The notes below the pieces were generated by a model. The model worked only from the letters and a program-made list of their open reading frames with translations. It was not told where the DNA came from and searched no databases. From Methanobrevibacter sp. (lineage in GTDB: Archaea > Methanobacteriota > Methanobacteria > Methanobacteriales > Methanobacteriaceae): DNA of 5,948 nucleotides. Position 1 is the stretch's first letter; the number at the start of each line of letters is the position of its first letter. Shown one piece after another: positions 1 to 5,948 of the stretch. The position numbers and the translations under genes were made by a program. The stretch spans positions 1-5,948 of the forward strand of contig JAFRCZ010000202.1 of assembly GCA_017404125.1 (NCBI GenBank), in the 5' to 3' direction.

Positions 1-97
1 TACGATTCATAAAAAGTAAAAAAAAAAGTAAAAAAGTAAAAAAAAGTAAAAAATTAAAATTTAAAAAAAATAAGTAAAAAGAAAAAAATTAAATAAA
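1..97 (-). terminator. T-tract terminator region after the adhesin-like gene
   Basis: Directly after the adhesin-like stop codon the minus strand is a run of T-tracts, with no GC-rich hairpin. Five of them are followed by AC, seen on the plus strand as GTAAA units with GT at 16, 28, 36, 46 and 74. Clustered U-tracts are the usual archaeal intrinsic termination signal. No coding frame or other element is visible here. The first ten bases may belong to whatever lies beyond the window. Function is inferred from composition and position. Confidence 0.55.
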
Positions 98-1723
98 TTA
101 ACTTGATCTATCTCTTTTTCTTAATAATCCAAATAGGAATAAAAGCAAAACAATAGATAAAGCTAAAATATGTTTTATATCAAATGACTTCTGACTTGTT
201 GGATTATCTTCAAATAATTCAGTCATTTTTCTATTATTTGAATTCTCATTTACATAAGTGGAATTGAAATTATCTGATTTTTCCCCTTTAAATGCACTGG
301 ATTTATTATTGAATAAATTATTTTCAAAGTCATTTAATAGGTTATTTGATGAATTATTTGAATTTGCATCATTAATTCCACTATTTATTTTTCCATTGGA
401 ATCATCTGAATCAGATTTATTATTGTCAAATTTTAACCCATCATCATTTGAATCATCACTAAAACGTCCAAAATGGTCTTTATAATCTCTGCTGTAATAA
501 TCATTCAATACATCAGAATATCTGCCTAATAATGAAAAGTCCAAAAGATCAAACAAACCTAAATTATGAGCATTTGAACTTGGTCTGATTCTTCTTGAAA
601 CATTATTCGGATCTACAACACTAGAATCTCTAGGGTCTTCATCTCCCCAGTCATTGCCATTAAACATAGGGAATAAAAGATTTGTTGCATTCCATTTAAG
701 AAATATTTCCTGTCCCAAAGGAGATGAATTATTTGTAATAATGTTGTTTTTCACATTTATGATGGTTTTGGCATCGAACATAGGCTGTTGGATATAAAAT
801 GAACCGCCAGTTTCACTTGCTGTATTATTTACGATAATCGAATTTGTGAGGTTAAGACTGCCAGAAACCATTACAGCTCCACCATTGGTGCCCGCGGTGT
901 TATTGATGAAGATACATCTATCAATGCTTGAGTTTCCAGCCCAACTATAGTAAGCGCCAGCCCACTCATCTGCATGATTATACATAAAAATACAATCTTG
1001 AACACTACCATATCCAAAAATACTTACACGAACAGCTCCACCATCACGACGAGCAGAATTATTGATAAATACAGAGTTATAGATATCAGAAATTGCATAA
1101 CAAGTGGTTACAGCACCACCGTCATGGTCTGCATGATTGCCAATAAATAGGGAATTGTTTACAAATAAATAGCTTCTATCCGTTTCATTACCATAATTTG
1201 AAATAGCTCCCCCATTAGTCACATTCAATGCTGTATTGTTTATGAAAATACAATTATCCACATAAACATTACCAGTTTCCATACAAATTGCGCCACCAAA
1301 ATTATCAGATTGGCCATTAATAAATGTTAAGTTATTAAAAGTAACGGTTAAATCCTTATTCTGTATTAAAAATATGCTAGATAACTTTTCACCATCTATA
1401 ATTACTTCACGTGGATTGCCATTTCCTTGAAGGGAAATGTTTTTTGTAATATTTACACCATGAATCTTATATGTGCCAGGTTCAATTACTATTGTATCCC
1501 CATTATTGGCATCATATATCCTATTAATCAATTCATTGGAAGATTCATAATTCTGATTAGCATTAGAGTCTTCTTCTAAATCATTAAAGATATCAGAACT
1601 AGATACAGAATCTAAATCTCGAATATTTAAATCCGGATTAGTTTCACCAGAAACCCCTTCAGAAATAGAATTATCATCTATGCTTTCAGCACTAATTGAA
1701 GGAATTGAAATCAAAATAATCAA
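98..1723 (-). CDS. Adhesin-like secreted beta-helix (Pmp-repeat) protein with C-terminal membrane anchor
   Basis: A predicted cell-surface protein, probably exported by Sec and membrane-anchored. From the TTG start at 1723 it has 541 residues. The N-terminus is hydrophobic and ends in a signal-peptidase-like SISA. Residues about 60-115 hold the segment GDTIVIEPGTYKI...ISLQG that commonly opens parallel beta-helix domains in Methanobrevibacter adhesin-like proteins. Residues about 130-330 carry six or seven polymorphic-membrane-protein-type repeats: GGAI or GGAV units at 143, 171, 202, 228 and 281, degenerate at 255 and 306, alternating with FINNTA-like units. Many N-x-S/T sequons are present. 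Residues about 420-510 are a low-complexity Asn/Asp/Ser-rich linker. Residues 518-534 form one hydrophobic helix followed by RKRDR, a stop-transfer anchor. No Ig-like wall-binding domain is seen, and it is short for the family. The start is uncertain: the open frame extends 13 codons further, giving a much better signal peptide (KDELKW plus hydrophobic core), but that extension contains no ATG, GTG or TTG. The ligand is unknown. Confidence 0.85.
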   Translation of the reverse strand: MIILISIPSISAESIDDNSISEGVSGETNPDLNIRDLDSVSSSDIFNDLEEDSNANQNYESSNELINRIYDANNGDTIVIEPGTYKIHGVNITKNISLQGNGNPREVIIDGEKLSSIFLIQNKDLTVTFNNLTFINGQSDNFGGAICMETGNVYVDNCIFINNTALNVTNGGAISNYGNETDRSYLFVNNSLFIGNHADHDGGAVTTCYAISDIYNSVFINNSARRDGGAVRVSIFGYGSVQDCIFMYNHADEWAGAYYSWAGNSSIDRCIFINNTAGTNGGAVMVSGSLNLTNSIIVNNTASETGGSFYIQQPMFDAKTIINVKNNIITNNSSPLGQEIFLKWNATNLLFPMFNGNDWGDEDPRDSSVVDPNNVSRRIRPSSNAHNLGLFDLLDFSLLGRYSDVLNDYYSRDYKDHFGRFSDDSNDDGLKFDNNKSDSDDSNGKINSGINDANSNNSSNNLLNDFENNLFNNKSSAFKGEKSDNFNSTYVNENSNNRKMTELFEDNPTSQKSFDIKHILALSIVLLLFLFGLLRKRDRSS

Positions 1724-1767
1724 TAATAATGTAAATGATATCCATTTCAGCTCATCTTTTATTTATA

Positions 1768-1775
1768 CACCTCCC
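1768..1775 (-). promoter_or_regulatory. Strong Shine-Dalgarno sequence of the adhesin-like gene
   Basis: The minus strand reads GGGAGGTG, the best match to the archaeal anti-Shine-Dalgarno in the window. Five nucleotides downstream, in the adhesin frame, lies an ATA codon at 1762-1760, immediately preceded by an in-frame TAA. The nearest ATG (1755-1753) is 12 nt away and out of frame, reaching TGA after two codons. The TTG at 1723 is about 44 nt away. The site therefore argues that translation is meant to begin upstream of 1723. Confidence 0.7.
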
Positions 1776-1796
1776 TACAAATCGATTATTTAAAAT

Positions 1797-1862
1797 TAAT
1801 ATAAAATACTTTTTATTAGATTTAATATTTTTATCTATTTATTTAACAATATATAATATTTT
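1797..1862 (-). promoter_or_regulatory. Candidate promoter(s) of the adhesin-like gene
   Basis: Two TATA-box-like sites lie in the gap upstream of the gene. The proximal one, TTTTATAT on the minus strand (1806-1799), follows the purine-rich AAAAAG that could serve as a BRE. It would place the transcription start about 25 nt downstream, near 1778, just ahead of the Shine-Dalgarno. The distal one, TATTATATATTG (about 1858-1847), follows GAAAAA and would give a leader of roughly 65 nt. Either is plausible. In DNA this AT-rich such matches arise easily by chance. Confidence 0.4.
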
Positions 1863-1906
1863 TCATAACGATAATGGTAAGCCTATAAATAAAAGAATTT
1901 TTAGGA

Positions 1907-1970
1907 TAAAAAAAGAATAAAAAATTTTTAAAAAAAGAGTAAAAATATTTTAAAAAAAGAGTAAAAAAAA
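1907..1970 (-). terminator. T-tract terminator built from three 22-bp tandem repeats
   Basis: Just past the stop codon of the aminotransferase-like gene, three copies of a unit repeat with an exact 22-bp period. The plus-strand core is TA7GAGTA5, starting at 1907, 1929 and 1951; the 1907 copy has GAAT instead of GAGT. On the minus strand this gives three T7 tracts plus further T-runs, matching archaeal U-tract termination. It separates the Nre/aminotransferase unit from the adhesin promoter. The rest of the 1763-1974 gap holds only the promoter-like sites and no credible gene. Confidence 0.6.
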
Positions 1971-1974
1971 TTAA

Positions 1975-2985
1975 TTACTGGTATTTAATTAAAATCTCAA
2001 TAATTTCATCTAAATTATCTTTTTCTAAACATGAGATGTCCAAATTCTTAATTTCAATAGCTACTGCCTTTTCCTTTAATCTATTGTAATTAGGACATTT
2101 TGTAATCATCCCATGACTGTCTAAAACTAATTCCTGACGTAATTTGTAGGATAATGATTTAGGATCTTCTGATTCTATAATGACATTGATTCCCCTTTTA
2201 TCCTTATGAAATACATTGAAATCAGTTTTATCTTCAATGCTTTCCTTAAGATATGAACATGCCTCAACAGTCTTTTTAAGGTTTTCAGCAGCAAAATCCA
2301 ATTCATTATAAATTCCACAGGCAGTGATATTGCTTGCTTTATTTGTTTTTAAAAGAAGATTTGATTTTTCAAATAATTTTTCATCATTGCTTGTTATGAA
2401 TCCGCCATCTTCAACATTCACTATTTTTGGAGATCCTGTAGAACCAATTATAATATCTGAATAATTCCCATTTGCCAATCTATTCTCATAATCTCCAATA
2501 GCTCCAGAAGCGTCTTCTACAACAAGAAGATTGTTTTTATGAGCAAAATCACAAATTGCTTTTAAGTCCTGTTCAGCAGTATAAGCTGCAAAACTTGTTA
2601 AAAATAGAGCAGATTTATTGTTTTCATCATTTAAATCTATAAAATTATTCTCTGATGATTGAATTATGGATTCATTAAGATTTTCTAAATCAATTAAGCC
2701 TTTATTGGTTTTTACAGTAAACAAATCCTTATTTAAAAATTTAACTATTTGCTTAAATCCATTCCATGCTCCTTGATCTGGAATCAATATAGCACCATCA
2801 ATTGCATTCATTGCAGATAGAATTGCAGAATTTCCGCTATTGACCAATTTAGCATAGCTATGACTAGTCATGTTAACTAATTTCTCTTCTGCCAATACGT
2901 GATAATCATTATTATCCTCACCACCAGCTACTTCAGACATAGCCATTTGAGTTTCCTTTGATGGTTTTTTAAATTTAAGATTCAT
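1975..2985 (-). CDS. DegT/DnrJ/EryC1/StrS-like PLP-dependent aminotransferase-fold protein
   Basis: A 336-residue cytoplasmic protein resembling fold-type I PLP enzymes of the DegT (sugar aminotransferase) family. Visible landmarks are: LVNSGNSAILSAMNAI (47-62), matching the family's small-residue cofactor-phosphate region; LLVVEDASGAIGDY (153-166), where Asp158 would contact the pyridine nitrogen; and GSTGSPKIVNVEDGG (181-195), where Lys187 has the same spacing to the following GG as the Schiff-base lysine in typical K-x5-EGG DegT motifs. It is shorter than the usual 370-400 residues, and the segments outside the cofactor site are divergent. Substrate is unknown: no nucleotide-sugar genes are adjacent, so a sugar role cannot be assumed. 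The ATG start is supported by AGGTA at 2995-2991 with about 5 nt spacing. The gene begins 51 nt after the Nre stop, so co-transcription is likely. Other fold-type I roles (cysteine desulfurase-like, SepCysS-like) are less well supported by the lysine motif. Confidence 0.75.
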   Translation of the reverse strand: MNLKFKKPSKETQMAMSEVAGGEDNNDYHVLAEEKLVNMTSHSYAKLVNSGNSAILSAMNAIDGAILIPDQGAWNGFKQIVKFLNKDLFTVKTNKGLIDLENLNESIIQSSENNFIDLNDENNKSALFLTSFAAYTAEQDLKAICDFAHKNNLLVVEDASGAIGDYENRLANGNYSDIIIGSTGSPKIVNVEDGGFITSNDEKLFEKSNLLLKTNKASNITACGIYNELDFAAENLKKTVEACSYLKESIEDKTDFNVFHKDKRGINVIIESEDPKSLSYKLRQELVLDSHGMITKCPNYNRLKEKAVAIEIKNLDISCLEKDNLDEIIEILIKYQ

Positions 2986-2990
2986 ATTCT

Positions 2991-2995
2991 TACCT
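2991..2995 (-). promoter_or_regulatory. Ribosome binding site of the aminotransferase-like gene
   Basis: The minus strand reads AGGTA, ending 5 nt before the ATG at 2985. It supports that start over later in-frame ATGs (residues 14, 16). Confidence 0.5.
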
Positions 2996-3036
2996 AATAA
3001 AATTTATAATAATCTGTATTTTAATCTATTTAAACA

Positions 3037-4245
3037 TCAATTCTGTAAATCTGGAGACTTCTTGAAGAAAGAATCCAATGTTGTCTGCTGTGAATGCAAT
3101 AATTCATTTAGCAAATCACTTTGCTTTACGTATCTGCTAATAGGTATCTTCAATTTGGTACCGCAATAGACAAGAGCTTCTCTTAATGATTCAAATTCCT
3201 TATAATCTCCATTCATTGCATATTTAACATTTTCCCTCACATTGAATACTCCAAGAGGGACATAACCAGAATAGGCCTCCCTCAAAATAATAAGGCCTGA
3301 TTGAAGTTTCATTTGATTCAATTTATCCAATACTGCCATTTTAGCAGTGTAATAACATCCACCTACACAGGAATATTCCTTTTTACCGGCATTTGTTTCA
3401 TAATCTGAGAAAATCATTTCCTCTTTTCCCATAATTTTGATAAATGCTTCAAACCATTCATACTGCCATTCTGTAGGTGTGAGGATAATTGCATAATAAT
3501 TGTTCAAGCTTGAAAACTCGTAGACCCTATAGGAATCCATTATATTATAATGCCTGACTTCCTTTAAGAGATTGTCTGCAATAGTGCTGTCACAAGCAGT
3601 AATTGACCATCTTGTTGGGACCAATCTTCGATTCTTCTTAAGGCCAAATGCCCCTACAGAAAATGCCTTTTGCATAGCTGAGAAAGGAACATCCTTATTA
3701 TGAAGATTCATGACTGCTTCCCTTGCCTTTAAATCAGTGTCATAAAAGCTTTTTTCAAGCTGTCTGTCCCATTTTACGGCATCAATGTCAAATTTTTCAA
3801 TCAATGCGCTTGGGCCATGTGGTGTGCTCTCTTCAGAAAACATTGCACCGGTTGGCCTTGATCCAAAAGTGGCTTCACTGTCAATGGATTTTGATGCAAG
3901 AGAAATATCCTGTAGCTTTTCTACAAATGGATTTTCCAAATCCTTAATGTCAATCAATTGCTTTCCACGAACAAGATTTAATCTGTATCCTATAATATCC
4001 TCTTGTGTTTTATTTTCACCAATCCACTGCTCTGGAGAGTCCATAATATATGTATCACCAGTCTGGCTAACCATCATTGGTCCTGCATAGACTTTAGGAT
4101 AACTCCAGCGACCGATAAAAACAGATGGTGGTGTGCTCCCATCTAAATCTTTGCCTACTTCAACTGATTTCATCTGTATTTTCTCAGTTAATTTGGCTAA
4201 ATAAGCATTTTTAGTTGATTTAGATGTTCTCATAATAAAACCCAT
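3037..4245 (-). CDS. nreA: Nre-family DNA repair protein (NreA type) with C-terminal PIP box
   Basis: A 402-residue protein of the archaeal Nre family (DUF650/DUF651 halves), implicated in DNA damage repair through the PCNA sliding clamp. Family-typical blocks are [15 protein letters not shown] (43-57), [20 protein letters not shown] (125-144) and [20 protein letters not shown] (206-225). The last 20 residues contain QTTLDSFF (387-394), a good PCNA-interacting-protein box (Q-x-x-aliphatic-x-x-F-F). The extreme N-terminus has no Cys cluster, so it resembles NreA rather than the zinc-finger NreB form. A CVGGC pair (293-297) lies in the second half. Biochemical activity of the family is not firmly known. 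The start is uncertain: the ATG at 4245 has no clear Shine-Dalgarno, whereas Met5 (4233) is preceded by a weak GGGT at about 7 nt, giving 398 residues. It is followed after 51 nt by the aminotransferase-like gene, and a terminator-like region separates it from GMP synthase subunit B. Confidence 0.92.
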   Translation of the reverse strand: MGFIMRTSKSTKNAYLAKLTEKIQMKSVEVGKDLDGSTPPSVFIGRWSYPKVYAGPMMVSQTGDTYIMDSPEQWIGENKTQEDIIGYRLNLVRGKQLIDIKDLENPFVEKLQDISLASKSIDSEATFGSRPTGAMFSEESTPHGPSALIEKFDIDAVKWDRQLEKSFYDTDLKAREAVMNLHNKDVPFSAMQKAFSVGAFGLKKNRRLVPTRWSITACDSTIADNLLKEVRHYNIMDSYRVYEFSSLNNYYAIILTPTEWQYEWFEAFIKIMGKEEMIFSDYETNAGKKEYSCVGGCYYTAKMAVLDKLNQMKLQSGLIILREAYSGYVPLGVFNVRENVKYAMNGDYKEFESLREALVYCGTKLKIPISRYVKQSDLLNELLHSQQTTLDSFFKKSPDLQN

Positions 4246-4255
4246 AATTACTAGA

Positions 4256-4363
4256 ATAAAATAAAAAAACAGCTCAAAAAATCAGAAAAAATTAAAAATA
4301 AATAAAAGAATGAAAAATAAATAAAGAATAAGTTAAATAACTATTTAGAAGCAATTTAACTTA
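4256..4363 (-). terminator. Inverted repeat plus T-tracts after GMP synthase subunit B
   Basis: A perfect 10-bp inverted repeat, TAAGTTAAAT (4329-4338) and ATTTAACTTA (4354-4363), with a 15-nt loop lies 2 nt past the subunit B stop codon. On the minus strand it is followed by many T-tracts, including a tandem pair of about 18 bp (plus-strand AAAAATAAATAAAAGAAT at 4294-4311, near-identical copy at 4313-4329). The stem is AT-rich and weak, so the U-tracts probably do most of the work. The Nre promoter must lie in or near the same stretch, but I see no convincing TATA box. Confidence 0.5.
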
Positions 4364-4365
4364 AT

Positions 4366-5292
4366 TTAACAGAATTCAATGGTACTAGGTGGCTTATCAC
4401 TAATGGATAAAGCAACATGAGTAACTTCAGAAACTTCTGAGGTGATTCTTCTTGAAATTGTTCTGATTACGTCCCAAGGCATTTCAGGAACAGTTGCAGT
4501 CATTGCATCTACAGAACTGATCAATCTGATTACAACAAGATAACCGAAGTCTCTTTCGTCTCCTTTTACACCAGTTACTTTAGTGTCAGTAAGTACAGCG
4601 AAATATTGCCATAATTCCTTATCCAATCCAGCTTTTTCCACTTCTTCCCTTACAATAGCATCTGCAGCCCTACAAACAGCCAAATTGTCTCTTGTTAAAG
4701 CTCCAACAACTCTTACACCAAGTCCCGGACCTGGGAAAGGTTGCCTTTGTACAATGCTATCTGGAAGGCCTAATTCAGTACCGACTTCTCTAACTTCATC
4801 TTTGTATAAGTCTCTGACCGGTTCAACTACCTTTAAGACCATACCACTTGGCAATGCCATGTTATGGTGAGTCTTGATTTCACCTTCAGTTTCAATCCAG
4901 TCAGGAGCAATAGTACCTTGAACCAAATATTTAGCATCAACTGCTTGCGCTTCCCTTTCGAACACTTCAATGAATACTCTTCCGATGATTTTTCTTTTCT
5001 CTTCAGGATCATCCACCCCTTCAAGTTCAGATAAAAATTCATCAGATGCCTCCACATATTTGAAGTTTAATCTTTCTTCGAAAACCTCACAAACCTGTTC
5101 TGCTTCTCCTTCCCTAAGCAATCCATGGTTAACGAATATTGCTGTTAAATTATCGCCAATAGCTTCTTGAGTAAGAACAGAGCATACAGAACTGTCAACA
5201 CCACCAGATAATGCTATAATGGTTTTTTCATCACCGATTTCCTCTTTGATTTTAACTATAGCATCTTCAATAAATTCCTTTGGGCTTAACAT
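4366..5292 (-). CDS. guaAB: GMP synthase subunit B (ATP-pyrophosphatase and dimerisation domains)
   Basis: The synthetase subunit of the two-subunit archaeal GMP synthase (also written guaAb), 308 residues and full length. It adenylates XMP with ATP and aminates it with ammonia supplied by subunit A, the last step of de novo GMP synthesis. The N-type ATP-pyrophosphatase P-loop is SGGVDSS (29-35). THHN (141-144) is followed by [16 protein letters not shown] (156-171) and [13 protein letters not shown] (183-195), a signature of GuaA proteins. The C-terminal GMP-synthase dimerisation domain runs from about 200 to the end, with KPPSTIEF at 300-307. The chain ends FC, where many homologues end in WE. 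The ATG start is supported by AAGGT (5303-5299) at 6 nt. No amidotransferase domain is fused; that activity is encoded by the partial gene at the right edge, with a small gene in between. Confidence 0.96.
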   Translation of the reverse strand: MLSPKEFIEDAIVKIKEEIGDEKTIIALSGGVDSSVCSVLTQEAIGDNLTAIFVNHGLLREGEAEQVCEVFEERLNFKYVEASDEFLSELEGVDDPEEKRKIIGRVFIEVFEREAQAVDAKYLVQGTIAPDWIETEGEIKTHHNMALPSGMVLKVVEPVRDLYKDEVREVGTELGLPDSIVQRQPFPGPGLGVRVVGALTRDNLAVCRAADAIVREEVEKAGLDKELWQYFAVLTDTKVTGVKGDERDFGYLVVIRLISSVDAMTATVPEMPWDVIRTISRRITSEVSEVTHVALSISDKPPSTIEFC

Positions 5293-5298
5293 AAAAAT

Positions 5299-5303
5299 AC
5301 CTT
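5299..5303 (-). promoter_or_regulatory. Ribosome binding site of GMP synthase subunit B
   Basis: The minus strand reads AAGGT, 6 nt before the ATG at 5292, which fixes the start of the synthetase subunit. Confidence 0.6.
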
Positions 5304-5339
5304 AAAAAATTAATTGTAAATAATTTAAAATTTATTAAA

Positions 5340-5370
5340 TAAAAATCTTTAAGAAAATTTTAAAGAAAAA
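5340..5370 (-). terminator. Weak hairpin with T-tract between the 80-aa gene and subunit B
   Basis: A 7-bp inverted repeat, TCTTTAA (5346-5352) and TTAAAGA (5360-5366), with a 7-nt loop precedes a TTTTTATTT tract on the minus strand. It could cause partial termination or processing within the gua cluster, setting subunit levels. The stem is nearly all A-T, and such repeats are common by chance in this composition, so this is only a candidate. The 88-nt gap holds nothing else certain. Confidence 0.25.
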
Positions 5371-5380
5371 TATTAATTAC

Positions 5381-5623
5381 TTATTCAAAATCTTCGATAA
5401 ATTCCATAATGATAGCTTCTAAACCTTCGTCTTTGCCATCCATTACAGCATCCATCATGTCTTCATATTTGACGTATTTTTCAATTTTGATAGCTTTTTC
5501 ACCAATACCAGTGATTCTGAAATCTTGTTCGCCGTCACCGATAGGAATACTGATGTTTTTGAATTTTAATTCAGCTTTTTTGTCGAGTGCTTTCTTTTTG
5601 AAGTCATCTAAATTATCAAACAT
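5381..5623 (-). CDS. Small acidic protein of unknown function between the GMP synthase subunits
   Basis: An 80-residue protein I do not recognise. It starts with a charged, probably helical segment (residues 3-22, Lys- and Asp-rich), followed by a likely beta-strand stretch (FKNISIPIGDGEQDFRITGI, 21-40) and an acidic C-terminal helix (53-80). It has about 21 acidic against 13 basic residues, no cysteine, no signal peptide and no membrane segment, so it should be cytoplasmic. Evidence that it is real: ATG preceded at 8 nt by AAAGGG (5637-5632), the same strand as both flanking GMP synthase genes, gaps of only 62 and 88 nt, and balanced composition with ordered secondary-structure tendencies. 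Its position suggests an accessory or regulatory role with GMP synthase, but nothing in the sequence proves this. Confidence 0.75.
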   Translation of the reverse strand: MFDNLDDFKKKALDKKAELKFKNISIPIGDGEQDFRITGIGEKAIKIEKYVKYEDMMDAVMDGKDEGLEAIIMEFIEDFE

Positions 5624-5631
5624 TTTATCAA

Positions 5632-5637
5632 CCCTTT
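5632..5637 (-). promoter_or_regulatory. Ribosome binding site of the 80-aa gene
   Basis: AAAGGG on the minus strand, continuing as GGGTTGAT, lies 8 nt before the ATG at 5623 and supports that start and independent translation of this small gene. The 62-nt gap to subunit A is AT-rich, and its TATA-like matches are too weak to call. Confidence 0.45.
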
Positions 5638-5685
5638 GTTAAAATTTAAATAAAAATAATTATAATCAATGATCTTTTCTTTAAT

Positions 5686-5948
5686 TTACTCATTTTCATA
5701 ATTCTGACAAATCTCATAAAAATTCTTAAAGATGAATTCTCCTTTAGGAGTATGATGAACCTCTGGATGGAATTGGATTCCATAGATTTCCTTTTCTTTA
5801 TGTTTCATAGCTTCAATGTCACAAAGTGAAGAGCTTGCAATTACATCAAATTCTTCAGGAAGGGTATGGACTTCATCTTTATGAGAGCTCCAAACATCAA
5901 GAGGAGATTCAAGGCCTTTAAAGAGAGTGGAAGTATCTAAAAGATCTA
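5686..5948 (-). CDS. guaAA: GMP synthase subunit A (class I glutamine amidotransferase), C-terminal part, cut by window edge
   Basis: Only the last 86 residues and the stop codon (TAA, 5688-5686) lie in the window; the start lies beyond the right edge. The subunit (also written guaAa) hydrolyses glutamine and passes ammonia to subunit B for amination of XMP. The visible part has DVWSSHKDEV, typical of GuaA glutaminase domains, then YGIQFHPEV, in which the His (5767-5769) and Glu (5761-5763) are the class I triad partners of the nucleophilic Cys outside the window. It ends HHTPKGEFIFKNFYEICQN followed by YENE, a normal end for a stand-alone glutaminase subunit, with no fusion to an ATPase domain. 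It is the upstream gene of a likely subunit A, 80-aa protein, subunit B cluster. Confidence 0.94.
   Translation of the reverse strand, partial: DLLDTSTLFKGLESPLDVWSSHKDEVHTLPEEFDVIASSSLCDIEAMKHKEKEIYGIQFHPEVHHTPKGEFIFKNFYEICQNYENE

Noticed and set aside
1..97. Repeated GTAAAAA units as a CRISPR-like or satellite array
   Set aside because: The units are short, irregularly spaced and without unique spacers. T-tract termination explains them better.
1735..1920. Plus-strand 61-codon open frame in the gap upstream of the adhesin-like gene
   Set aside because: It overlaps the adhesin Shine-Dalgarno, both candidate promoters and the terminator repeat. Its composition is that of AT-rich spacer (Ile, Lys, Asn, Phe, Leu), and it has no recognisable domain.
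3785..4090. Plus-strand 101-codon open frame inside the Nre gene
   Set aside because: It lies antisense to the conserved Nre N-terminal domain, whose motifs are intact. The antisense product shows no family features.
4583..4870. Plus-strand 95-codon open frame inside GMP synthase subunit B
   Set aside because: It lies antisense to highly conserved GuaA motifs, so it is a shadow of the real gene.
5293..5380. Possible purine riboswitch or leader element ahead of GMP synthase subunit B
   Set aside because: The spacer is only 88 nt and almost pure A/T. It lacks the three-helix junction and conserved bases of purine riboswitches; only a weak 7-bp hairpin is present.
5409..5642. Plus-strand 77-codon open frame opposite the 80-aa gene
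   Set aside because: The minus-strand frame has a Shine-Dalgarno and the same direction as its neighbours. The plus-strand product is a Ser/Phe/Leu-rich mirror of acidic and lysine codons.

Overview
The window looks like an archaeal chromosome segment, most likely from a Methanobrevibacter-type member of the Methanobacteriales. The clues are: very AT-rich intergenic DNA; a GMP synthase split into separate amidotransferase and ATP-pyrophosphatase polypeptides, an archaeal arrangement; an archaeal Nre-family DNA repair protein ending in a PCNA-binding motif; T-tract terminators; and a secreted beta-helix adhesin-like protein of the kind abundant in gut and rumen Methanobrevibacter. The genus call is inference from these features, not from a database match.

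All supported genes lie on the minus strand, so they are read from right to left. From the right edge they are: the 3' end of GMP synthase subunit A (glutaminase, cut by the window edge); a small uncharacterised 80-residue acidic protein; GMP synthase subunit B (complete); an Nre repair protein; a DegT/DnrJ/EryC1/StrS-like PLP-dependent aminotransferase-fold protein; and an adhesin-like Pmp-repeat beta-helix protein with a C-terminal membrane anchor.

The gua block makes GMP from XMP: subunit A releases ammonia from glutamine and subunit B adenylates and aminates XMP. The 80-aa gene sits between the two subunits, in the same direction and with its own Shine-Dalgarno sequence, which makes it the best candidate here for an uncharacterised partner. 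The T-rich tracts with an inverted repeat after subunit B suggest a transcript end there. The Nre and aminotransferase-like genes are 51 nt apart and may be co-transcribed; a striking 3 x 22-bp T-tract repeat ends that unit. The adhesin-like gene then has its own promoter-like sequences and a very strong Shine-Dalgarno sequence, but no normal start codon at the expected distance. That is the oddest feature of the window.

I see no tRNA, rRNA, CRISPR array, insertion sequence or integrase. Most of the window looks like ordinary methanogen chromosome, with the surface-protein gene as the accessory part. I found no clear evidence of a new multi-gene system.
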